Source: Fidelibacterota bacterium
GTDB lineage: Bacteria; Fidelibacterota; UBA2242
Assembly: GCA_016783665.1 (NCBI GenBank)
Contig: JADHWC010000009.1
Coordinates: 1 to 44,363 of the forward strand
Length of the DNA stretch: 44,363 nucleotides
Direction of reading: 5' to 3'
In this document: positions 37,201-43,587 of the stretch, piece by piece
Numbering within the stretch: the first letter of the stretch is position 1
Layout of the letters: each line of letters opens with the position of its first letter
Made by a program: the position numbers and the translations under genes
Notes under the pieces: generated by a model
The model's database searches: none
Told to the model about the DNA's origin: nothing
Seen by the model: the letters and a program-made list of their open reading frames with translations, nothing else

Positions 37201-38146
37201 ATTACTGCTGGGAAATGCTTTGATTACCACGGATGGCGACACTCTTGCCGTGACCCGGATGTTCGATAAGGATAGCGTAATATATTATAATGCTACCTAT
37301 AAAATTGATTCTACTAAGACTGTATTTATCTACGCCAAAGGCGCCGACCGGGCGGGAAATATCGGAGATTTTGAATACCAGATGGGTGTAGCCAAAATTA
37401 GTAAAGAGATTGGCGGGACGCTCACTGATCCCGACAGTATTATGACATTCCTGTTTGAACCGAATTCTGTTCAGCAGGATATATGCGCGCTCTTTTTGCC
37501 CTATGAAATTGAAACTCAGATCGAACCGGCATTAGGGAAAATATCATTTATGTCTGAGGAGGTTTTTCCGGTGTCCAATGAATTTGACTTTAGAATACCG
37601 GTTACCAAACTCGAAAACGAAGCCCGGATTATATTCAGCCTGGAAAATATGGAATTTCTCCAGCAGTATGCCGCTAATTTGGGTGTTTATATCTGGCAAA
37701 ATGATGAGTGGAAATACCTGACGACTTACACCAGCCTCGAAAAAGGAACTTATTGGACTTACTCCGATAAACCGGGAATTTACCAGATTCGGGTAGATCC
37801 GGATAACCCCGCGATTATATTGCCGGAAGAGATCAGTGTTTCACAAAATTATCCCAATCCGTTCAATTCGCTCACGACAATTGAATATACTATTGGCGCT
37901 GGTGGGTTCAGGACGTTTGACGAAGCTTTTGAGCAACTAATGCCTTACAATGTATCTATAAAAGTCTATAATATCTTGGGACAGGAAGTAAAGACGCTGG
38001 TGAAAGATTCACAGTTACCGGGATTTTACACGATCACATGGGATGGGCGGAATCGCTACGGGCGACCGATTGCCACAGGATTGTATTTTTACCAGGTTAT
38101 CATTGGTGAAAAAGTCTTTAATAAGAAAATGACCATTTTGAAATAG
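25211..38146 (+). CDS. 4311-aa giant repetitive surface protein (He_PIG/CADG and tandem-95 repeats, T9SS sorting domain)
   Basis: This is the largest gene here. It has a signal peptide (residues 1-21) followed by about 35 repeats of 88-108 aa of He_PIG/CADG (cadherin-like Ig) type. Each has an acidic early motif (ED..Y, then DDEGxG), a PxWLS or PTGMTINSSxG core, a GTPDNxxVG or WTPDNxxVG motif and a closing V.NVNDAP-like linker. From about residue 3300 the repeats change to six units of tandem-95 style (DWFGSDT, SDVDN, NDPP). A pre-sorting module (3971-4198) and the sorting domain (NYPNPFNSLTTIEY) end it. Acidic linkers suggest calcium-stiffened rods, so the likely role is a long adhesin or surface filament. 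No enzyme domain is seen. The TPR gene lies upstream, and a radical SAM gene follows after 75 nt. Confidence 0.88.
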   Translation: MGRIRYIVVFISVFGITNAFANTAPFFTSIVEDTVLTEGVYWSVWLSADDNEGDALSFSLAEGAPLTMTINLTSGRITWTPDNDDVGVHQITAVVSDGSLSGYLTFYLYVNNVNDAPYWVNITDDTVTVAEDSDLEITVTANDDDLDHGDHIKYLVIHGPEFMTIDSISGTITGTPNNSNVGFYTITVRAQDDSLAAVDWPFKLEVTNTDVEFSYSPPTEINEDEYYESDLQSTDENQGSTIYYFLSGYQPAWLTLEQYTGALTGTPDNSHVRTDSVIIIVDDSHSGYDTLAYELTVVNAKPTITTGLLPTGAEDQDFYHNIESDDEGLGSTFYRFLDDIEAHPTWLSLIAATGELTGIPDNAFVGTNSFTIEFDDGNTGKDTAQFVINVSNDPPVIYTANLVSDISEDYLYSCDFNSSDDGQGTVTYHGIGLPDWLSVNLSSGILQGTPNNEDLGDFAISIYVFDGTDSNTVSYTIHVENRVPQKESTEVTNATEDSEYTYDIDYDDEGEGATYSWQIQPSWLSLNTSTGLLSGTPDNSNVGDTTVSVKVDDGNGGIVYHTFNINVANIAPVFEAQADTSITQDSLLIIDLYTDDEGDPIVTYEIISAPLDVSLGDNNGIIHWTPDNSQVGDNNFEIRATDNHGGLCTITFTVTVSNLNPVILSTPPTTAEENTSYVYDVRSNEEGIGDVTYSLTTSPDWLSIVESTGYIEGVPRNNDVGTHNVTVRVDDGNSGYATQTWTITVSNLSPTITNEVLDTATEDSSYSYQIIAYPADEGDLIFSLVGDHPDWISINPLGGALSGTPSNSDVTQTVKDSIVIRVEDEHGGFGEKKLELIVNNSLPVFTTTDNITVVEDESLSWDINTNDEGDEGPNASGYNLVTAPEWVSINASTGVLSGTPTDDDVGTEPLSIRYQDGNGGVVNLNINIIIDNYPPVITSLSPITTATEGVNYSFQFTSDEDDWDPTYSASTSLPANLSLSADGLLSGIPLNESVGNYTINIIVTDNNGGQDNIEFTLTISNAAPLITGYTISDPQSTVDDTVYISEDLSYTIDFAADDEADGDGARYTINHKPDWLTTTSTINGTLSGTPDNRYVGLDYVDVTFADGNGGTDVERIYLRVQNVISSFIDPPSSVTATEDVAFSLDLNSSDEGQGTITYSITDGDPGWLTLDSETGEISGTPDNDDVTDGVDVTIQVTDGNGGTATKTIIFIVENVNDEPTWTSAPTSGSTISTAEDALYTVDIDANDVDIGDNITYSLTVKPTGMTINSSTGVITWTPDNSQVGSHSVTVQAVDDNAAAIIRSWTVQVTNVASPIDDPVVGDFSPSDAVSASADTFYIKEDTAYSLNLTAPDEGVGSAEDVLYGFGAFPNPDWVTLSNSVLGIISLSPTNDNVGLDSFKVFFKDQPGSRDTATIYLRVENVAPAILTEGPFEAIENEEFIDTLRSSDDGDGTITWSFVSGEPSWLNIEASTGKIYGTPGNDDVISDASFTVQVNDGNGGLTQKSFDYNVENVNSSPSITAVPTGTITTNEDALYTTDINASDSDAGDVLTYSLQTAPTGMTINSTSGVIQWTPTNSQVGTHTVTVEVMDSAGEFVTSSWQVRVNNLNDAPTWVSVPSGTIDTDEDEEYSVIVDADDIDVGDNIVYSLVTGPGDMTIDAETGQVFWIPDNDDVGLHDITVKVTDDSSANITASWMLSVQNVNDNPAWSSVPTGTMISAEDAVYTVDVDASDVDAGDVIAYSLTQKPTGMIINSSSGVISWTPDNSNVGTHPITVKATDLSGGFTSQSYTLQITNVASTIVTPVVGDFSPSDAVTATADTFYIKEDTSYTLNLSSADESVGASSIYSFDDFPNPDWVSLSNATTGIVSLTPTNGDVGLDSFQVYFKDQPGSRDTIIVYLRVENVAPEILTDGPFTATENAEFSQQLESSDDDDGTITWSFKGGQPGWLNINSSTGILTGTPGNDDVISDDSFTIEVNDGNGGLTEKIFDYSVENVNNDPVWTLVPSGTVDIDEDSLYTVTITATDDDAGDVLTYSLVSPPTGMLINSSSGVITWTPDNSQVGNHSISVKATDLSNADITSNWILSVTNSPSQINPVVIGDFQPAGVVSATVDTFFIWEDSTYTLDLNASDESQGDAPVYRTTNLSNPDWVTLSNTQNGLITLNPINKDVGLDSFRVVFEDQIGSTDTIKIYIKVNNSTPSMIAAGPFSATEDVAFEADLESTDEDVTCSFTFVGEYPVWLSINSSNGVIYGTPTNDDVGTEESFTVQVNDGHGGTDDRIYLITVTNTNDPPTIISSTIITAKEDSLYLYAVNAQDPDNDILVYSLETNPVGMTINSESGLIQWIPDNSNVGVLISVTVKVDDGNGETAIQSWTIDVSNTNPEITTTPTMLFADEDENFSFDINADDEGQGTTEYSIVYAPTWLVLESSSTGQIGGVPLNSNVSTGDILWVKFSDGNDGVDTLKTTLVVRNTSPLFFSQQDTVSLEDSLFALDLRCDDEGYGDITYSTITSLPSWLSLTASNGILNGTPLNEDVETFALSIKVDDGNSGYDTLDFNITVNNAPPTFIGSPISSVYEDSLYSFDLNVDDESSGLVTYSLIINPGWLSVNSLNGLLTGTPLNNHVGDNNVKVMANDGHDGTDTLGFIISVTNTPPIFTTSPATVGQEDILYSVDLDCSDEGQGSMIYTALKKPSWLTLNSSSGLLKGTPLNHYVTAGDSIEIVVNDGKGGFDTLSYVLAISNTAPNITTIFNDTTITEDDVFSYDVASDDEAQGNTKYKFTIAVPSWISLDSLTGVISGTPLNNDVEGQFGLNIQVDDGNGGTDSETFFIAVNNNPPAFTSTITDSIVLENEFFTYDATTDDEGQGSVTYSLIGAPGWLSIDDSSGVLSGTPDNDDVDTSAITIRFSDGNGATIDQHIHIIVENSNDIPFITTTTDKDTLTEDVLWTNTFTASDSDLVYGDHLTFLLSLQPEGMSIDPASGIVSWTPENFQVGDTSFCLIVEDNGALRDSLLFDVHVNNVNDDPWIIAQSDTIAYEDSLFQLAIKGVDIDPGDTIRYEILSAPAGVTINDSSGLLSWTPADSQIGSWDIITRVSDLSVTAADTDTFSVDVRNVNDAPVLVKAVVSDTLYEDSLWTFIFRASDIDSLYDDSLNFELSDHPALMQIDSSSGQVSWTPENADVGSDSFIVWVYDMELASDSIKFRLTIINTNDPPIIVGIPDTTALEDSLFEYIVQYEDVDVGDSVRFELIKTPFAMLIDSVGGKMTWTPGNDDRDSTFEIIYEVRDGIGAAVTDTFDLYVQNVNDAPVIAELDSLDIIEDSVFRMQFSEWFDKVSDVDNADSTLSWEVISFANLSIQTTVDSLILIGLPDWFGSDTGEVVISDGELNDTTELIVNILPVNDPPVIDAGFPSIISFTEDDTTELDLNLYVSDVDNDLLDLNWSVFPVESEKSKSDKALAKSKRKPFNNQLKSIRLNPFTAALINSEGDSIIIAVDTTTNIAKFYAKPDFFIDGYDFTFVVNDSVGQKGFGSDTVTATIQVNPANDPPVLASLPELYADEDSAITVVLSNWFEFVSDVDNHDTALTWSVVNGSFITAVIIDSLLSVSPLEHWFGDDTLQLIATDDGLLSDTADVIVHFQSVNDPPVFSPIADITVPEDETVYIELNDYVEDVETLDADLTFTVQRISAEGKSLSSTLVPVSIKSSINNDFLFVSETKSLLNEFSSAEEATGEDSIRIAIDALNHIASISGTPNYYTDFQVFTFYVSDGDSVDSINVNIAVASINDKPVLDSLSAITFQEDSLFVLSLSQWDTFVYDVEDSDDTLQWSFEMDDSISLSYDTTDNQITLSGGTNFHGSAVLTVIVADLEGLSDTSSVDITIVPINDPPQIDSSLFEITFDQKDTVDFILDNHVSDIDHSDQSLVWQFIPGDHVYLNYIDASRTVIFWSDQDWFGADTILAVVKDPQNGADSQFVYITVIDTTKPSFELAVFQNQLTSKYVEIDIFPSELLLGNALITTDGDTLAVTRMFDKDSVIYYNATYKIDSTKTVFIYAKGADRAGNIGDFEYQMGVAKISKEIGGTLTDPDSIMTFLFEPNSVQQDICALFLPYEIETQIEPALGKISFMSEEVFPVSNEFDFRIPVTKLENEARIIFSLENMEFLQQYAANLGVYIWQNDEWKYLTTYTSLEKGTYWTYSDKPGIYQIRVDPDNPAIILPEEISVSQNYPNPFNSLTTIEYTIGAGGFRTFDEAFEQLMPYNVSIKVYNILGQEVKTLVKDSQLPGFYTITWDGRNRYGRPIATGLYFYQVIIGEKVFNKKMTILK
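25274..35110 (+). repeat. Array of about 35 He_PIG/CADG-type coding repeats
   Basis: The units are 88-108 codons long and lie head to tail, each ending in a linker such as NVNDAP, VSNLSP or VENVAP. Two core types alternate: PxWLSxxxxxGxLxGTPxNxxV and PxGMTINSxSGxIxWTPDNSxVG. Copies are diverged at DNA level, so the array is old rather than freshly expanded. Units 14-24 follow a higher-order order described under 28868-32076. Confidence 0.85.
28868..32076 (+). repeat. Higher-order A-B-C triplet repeat inside the giant gene
   Basis: Three unit types recur in the same order. A has PTGMTINSSSG and WTPDNS. B starts PVVGDFSPSDAV, has NPDWV.LSN and KDQPGSRDT, and lacks the GTPDN motif. C has GPF.A.E, SSDDGDGTITWSF and GTPGNDDV. 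Full triplets start near 28868, 30325 and 31198, and a partial B-C pair (about 28270-28860) precedes them. Two extra A units lie between the first and second triplets. The last two triplets sit about 870 nt apart. Confidence 0.75.
35111..37123 (+). repeat. Six tandem-95/cadherin-like repeats, second class
   Basis: These units have conserved EDS/EDD near the start, a W(F/D) pair, SDVDN-type acidic turns, DWFG or HWFGDDT near the end and INDPP/VNDPP linkers. They resemble the five repeats of the 2581-aa protein on the opposite strand more than the preceding units of their own chain. Units two and four carry long polar insertions. Confidence 0.7.
37124..37805 (+). other. Pre-sorting module, copy in the giant protein
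   Basis: About 230 residues run from SFELAVFQNQ to YQIRVDPDNP, directly before the sorting domain. Key positions shared with the copy at 1180-1878 are VFQN, IFP(S/N)E, GG...PDS, (D/G).WKYL.TYT and the Y.YW.Y aromatic cluster. The family is not one I can name. It may be an Ig-like stalk that presents the sorting signal. Confidence 0.65.
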
Positions 38147-38221
38147 GCTGTTTTCTGCTCATCAATAATATTAAATTGCCTCACCGGAGGTCTCATTGAG
38201 GAAAATTGCTATAATAGAAAG
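38147..38221 (+). promoter_or_regulatory. Leader of the radical SAM gene with a stray strong RBS
   Basis: GGAGG (38186-38190) is 31 nt from ATG 38222, too far to serve it, but only 5 nt before a TTG (38196). That TTG opens a nine-codon frame ending in TGA at 38223-38225, which overlaps the ATG as ATGA. TATAAT at 38210-38215 lies too close to the start to be a typical promoter. No terminator for the giant gene is evident. Confidence 0.4.
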
Positions 38222-39499
38222 ATGAGTAAAATAAAACCATTCTTAGTTGTGTCCGATGGTTGCGGCAATGTCGTTGATATAGAGGAATATAACGCTGTTG
38301 GCATGTCCGGGAACCGGATCGTGGATATTCCACCTGGTGAATGGATTCCGCTGCCCAATGGCAGCCGGTTGATGGAATTGCCCGGCAGATTACCGGTCGG
38401 AAGAGATTGTGACAGTGGAGAAATCATCACTCTTGAACCGGATGAATCGGAGAAAGTTGTTGCGGTTGCAGCCTTTGTAGCGCCGGCTTATACGATTGGA
38501 TACCACGCTGCCTGGGAAACCCTGCCGGAAGTTCCGGTTTTGCCGCTGTATGCCTATACCGCTGTTGGATGGCACGACGGGCAATTTTATGTTCCGGCGC
38601 TCCGGATCGACGATAGCATCCGCCAGGATCCATCGCAGATCAACACCAATCGAATTGACAAAGCGGCTGAAACTGTATTACAGAAGTATCCTGACAACCG
38701 CCTGGCAAATCACCTTGTAAAAAATTGTGCCCTGATATATCATTGTCCCGCGGCGTTAAACTACCTGCTGAACCGCTGGGAGATGCCGCTGCCAACTTCG
38801 CAGGTTTGCAATTCCGCCTGCCTGGGATGTATTTCCCTGCAAAAAGATTCCGGCGTCTGCAGCGCGCAATTCCGGATAGACTTCACCCCTACGGCGGAGG
38901 AAATCGTCGAAATTGCAGTTCCGCATCTTGAAACCGCACCTGAACCGGTGGTCAGTTTTGGGCAGGGCTGCGAGGGCGAACCTTTGATGAATGCACAGCT
39001 GCTGATTGATACTGTTCGTGGAATTCGCCGGCGGACGTCAAAGGGAACAATCAACCTGAACACAAACGCCAGTCTTCCTGATCTTATTGCAGAATTAAGA
39101 GACGCCGGGCTGGATAGCATGCGGGTTTCCATCAATTCGGTTCGAAGGGTATTATATAATCGCTATTTTCGTCCGAAGAATTATAGCTATGATGATGTCC
39201 TGAAATCCATACGTGTAATGAAAGAGAAACAGGGCTTTGTTTCGATCAATCTGTTCGTATTTCCGGGATTTACCGATCAGCCGGATGAGGTAAGGGCGCT
39301 TGAAGATCTGATCCGGGAGTATCATATCGATATGATCCAGTGGCGCAACTTGAATATTGATCCGGAATGGTACCTGGAAGAGATGAACCCGCCGGAGCAG
39401 GAAGGGATCGGGATAAGGAATATGATCAACTATTTTAAAGAAAAATTTCCCGATCTACTACACGCGTATTTTAATCCGTATTTGTCTCCCAACATCTAA
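38222..39499 (+). CDS. Radical SAM protein with long N-terminal extension
   Basis: The cysteine motif CNSACLGC (Cys196, Cys200, Cys203) is the canonical CxxxCxxC that binds the 4Fe-4S cluster and S-adenosylmethionine. It is followed by SFGQGCEGEPL, the GGE-like SAM-binding strand, and a TIM-barrel pattern (INLNTNASLPDLI, DSMRVSINS, SINLFVFPGFTD). The first 190 residues precede the core and include Cys14, Cys63, Cys170 and Cys175; this region is unusual and of unknown role. There is no SPASM-like cysteine-rich tail. Substrate and reaction cannot be read from the sequence. GC is higher than in the giant upstream. It lies 75 nt after the giant on the same strand and is convergent with the next gene, so it may be a separate unit. 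Confidence 0.85.
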   Translation: MSKIKPFLVVSDGCGNVVDIEEYNAVGMSGNRIVDIPPGEWIPLPNGSRLMELPGRLPVGRDCDSGEIITLEPDESEKVVAVAAFVAPAYTIGYHAAWETLPEVPVLPLYAYTAVGWHDGQFYVPALRIDDSIRQDPSQINTNRIDKAAETVLQKYPDNRLANHLVKNCALIYHCPAALNYLLNRWEMPLPTSQVCNSACLGCISLQKDSGVCSAQFRIDFTPTAEEIVEIAVPHLETAPEPVVSFGQGCEGEPLMNAQLLIDTVRGIRRRTSKGTINLNTNASLPDLIAELRDAGLDSMRVSINSVRRVLYNRYFRPKNYSYDDVLKSIRVMKEKQGFVSINLFVFPGFTDQPDEVRALEDLIREYHIDMIQWRNLNIDPEWYLEEMNPPEQEGIGIRNMINYFKEKFPDLLHAYFNPYLSPNI

Positions 39500-39593
39500 G
39501 ATTCGATGCAAAACCAATAAACCATGATAATCAGACTAAGAGTAGAATTGCCCCGTCAAGAGAGTAGGTATATTTTCCTTAATTCTGGTCTGC
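39500..39593. other. Short convergent gap
   Basis: These 94 bases lie between two converging genes. I see no strong hairpin with a T-run for either direction; the best inverted pair (TAGGTA/TGCCTA) is imperfect. Confidence 0.4.
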
Positions 39594-40667
39594 CTATATT
39601 TTTCTACGGCGGAATACAGTTATAACCAATCCAATGCATATCACTACAAGAATTACAGCGGTAACCGGTATTGCCCAGCGGTTATTAATACGCGATTCAG
39701 CCCACATCTCGAAATCCCTGAGAAAAAATTCACCTGTTCCCACCTCCCAGACTACTTTATTGCCCTCGACAGTTTCAGCATTTGTATCGATAAGCAATCC
39801 CGGCATAAGCACTTCATTTGTGTATCCCTCAGCCCAGACATTTTCAATAGTGGAGAGTTTATTCTTAAGTTCTCGAAATGTGTAATTTCCTTTTTCTAAA
39901 AGTTTCCAGACGCCCGGTGTTTGAAATGTATATTCACATATAGTAATTAGTGAATCGAGCAAATTCTCATCATCAATATCAAAGAAACTTATAGTATCCG
40001 CTAAAACATTTTTTGTTAAAACGTCCTTTTTTGATAATATTATTTCTTGCGTAAGATTTGAATCACCTAATTGTGCTGCGCCCTGTAAAAATGCCTGGTA
40101 GAACTCTTCAAAAACACTAATTCCAAACCATATTTCGAATTTCTTCTCAATTTTCTTCTTGTTTTCTGCAATTTCCGAGCCGTCTTCCTCGTCAATAAAA
40201 AGTATATTTATCTCGTCAGCTGTGAGATAATCCGAAACTGGAATTTGCTTAAATGGATTGGCGTCCCTGTAAATTTCTTGATAGGTTAAAATAGTAAAGA
40301 ACCATCTAAAATGTTTTTTCAATTTGATAGATCTAGCGACCTTTGAAAAAGTGCTGACGCTATCATATAGATATTCGTTATTCAGATCGGATACTCTCTT
40401 GAATGATTTTTTAGCTGAATAAAAATATTTTACCTTTTCTGATGTGTCTTTTTTAATATCAAAAGTCCAGGATGAATCTAATGGCAGGGGATAGGAACCG
40501 CTGAATACATCGCTTGAATCGCCTTCGATAAGAACAGTCCGCTCACAGGAGCCGTCACTGAAAAACCTGGTGGTTGTAGTGATCTCTCGGCATCCTGTGA
40601 GAGTCATCAGCATAACAAATATTAGACTGATGAACACATAACGTCTTTTTAGTTTCATATTTATCAT
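39594..40667 (-). CDS. Lipoprotein with C-terminal transmembrane anchor, unknown function
   Basis: This is a 357-aa protein with a clear signal and lipobox (LIFVMLMTLTGC, Cys26). A mostly polar domain (30-320) is rich in Phe, Lys and Asp, and one transmembrane helix near the end (IPVTAVILVVICIGLVITVF) is followed by RRRKI, a positive-inside stop. A lipidated N-terminus plus a C-terminal helix would place both ends in the inner membrane, with the domain in the periplasm. Two starts are possible: ATG 40667, or ATG 40658 with GGATGAT about 5 nt upstream; the second is slightly better supported. It lies 15 nt after ligA, so it is probably cotranscribed, although no functional link to the ligase is obvious. 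The family is not recognised. Confidence 0.75.
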   Translation of the reverse strand: MINMKLKRRYVFISLIFVMLMTLTGCREITTTTRFFSDGSCERTVLIEGDSSDVFSGSYPLPLDSSWTFDIKKDTSEKVKYFYSAKKSFKRVSDLNNEYLYDSVSTFSKVARSIKLKKHFRWFFTILTYQEIYRDANPFKQIPVSDYLTADEINILFIDEEDGSEIAENKKKIEKKFEIWFGISVFEEFYQAFLQGAAQLGDSNLTQEIILSKKDVLTKNVLADTISFFDIDDENLLDSLITICEYTFQTPGVWKLLEKGNYTFRELKNKLSTIENVWAEGYTNEVLMPGLLIDTNAETVEGNKVVWEVGTGEFFLRDFEMWAESRINNRWAIPVTAVILVVICIGLVITVFRRRKI

Positions 40668-40682
40668 CCAATTAATATTTGA

Positions 40683-42713
<2,031 letters not shown>

Positions 42714-42728
42714 TTAAGTATTGTTTGT

Positions 42729-42763
42729 TAAAAATTATACCCCCGAAAAACGGGGGTATAATG
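42729..42763 (-). terminator. Intrinsic terminator of the NfeD-slipin operon
   Basis: A perfect 12-bp stem (arms 42734-42745 and 42751-42762) has five G/C pairs at its core plus one more at the loop and a 5-nt loop. On the minus strand it is followed by five T. It lies 45 nt past the slipin stop. The stem arm contains TATAAT on the minus strand, next to ligA. Confidence 0.9.
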
Positions 42764-42807
42764 ATTTCTAAAAATGCTGAATTTTAGCTGCAATTTTATT
42801 TTTTCGT

Positions 42808-43572
42808 TTATACTTCTTCGCCTTTTTTTTCGAGCATTTTTATAAAAGGTTTAAAAAGGTCAATGGGGATTGGGAAAATAATTGTTGAATTATTTTCGGT
42901 AGCCACTTCCCTCAGAGTTTGCAGAAAGCGTAATTGAATGGTGATAGGTTGTTTACTGAGAATTTCAGCGGCTTCCAAGAGTCGCGCTGACGCCTGAAAT
43001 TCACCTTCGGCGTTGATGATCTTGGCGCGGCGTTCCCGTTCGGCTTCAGCCTGTTTTGCCATTGCGCGCTGCATTTCAGTGGGCAGATCGACATGTTTGA
43101 TCTCAACCTGGGAAACCTTAATGCCCCAGGGATCGGTATGGGTATCAAGAATAGCCTGGAGTTCCGTGTTGATTTTATCACGGCCAGAGAGCAGCTCATC
43201 CAGTTCGGCTTGACCGAGAATACTCCGTAGTGTTGTTTGTGCCAGCTGAGAAGTAGCATCAAAATAATTTTCTACTTCAACAATAGCTTTCGTGGGTTCC
43301 ATTACCCGGAAAAAAACTACCGCATTGACCTGAACGGATACATTGTCTTTTGTGATAATGTCCTGAACGGGAACATCATAAACCACCGTTCGCAAGCTGA
43401 CTTTGATCATTTTATCGACAAAAGGGATTATTAAAAATAATCCGGGCCCCTTGGCGCCAATCATGCGCCCTAATCGGAAAATAACGCCTCGTTCGTATTC
43501 CTTTAAAATACGGATAGCGCTGGACAGAACAAAAATTACTAAGACAATAATAGTTAAGATTGAAAGTTGCAT
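42808..43572 (-). CDS. Slipin/stomatin-like SPFH (Band 7) membrane protein
   Basis: This 254-aa protein has an N-terminal membrane hairpin (residues 2-20), then the SPFH domain: [64 protein letters not shown] helical C-terminal part follows ([19 protein letters not shown]), ending in a hydrophobic segment. Bacterial slipins form large rings in membrane microdomains and pair with NfeD partners. The NfeD gene stops 15 nt upstream on the same strand, so this is the classic operon. An AAGGAGA at 43578-43584, 5 nt before the ATG, is an excellent ribosome site. In Pyrococcus a related NfeD protease cleaves the stomatin; whether that holds here is unknown. Confidence 0.94.
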   Translation of the reverse strand: MQLSILTIIVLVIFVLSSAIRILKEYERGVIFRLGRMIGAKGPGLFLIIPFVDKMIKVSLRTVVYDVPVQDIITKDNVSVQVNAVVFFRVMEPTKAIVEVENYFDATSQLAQTTLRSILGQAELDELLSGRDKINTELQAILDTHTDPWGIKVSQVEIKHVDLPTEMQRAMAKQAEAERERRAKIINAEGEFQASARLLEAAEILSKQPITIQLRFLQTLREVATENNSTIIFPIPIDLFKPFIKMLEKKGEEV

Positions 43573-43587
43573 AGTATTCTCCTTTTT

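Noticed and set aside
39500-39593. Bidirectional terminator between convergent genes
   Set aside because: The only inverted pair is imperfect and lacks a GC-rich stem and T-run.
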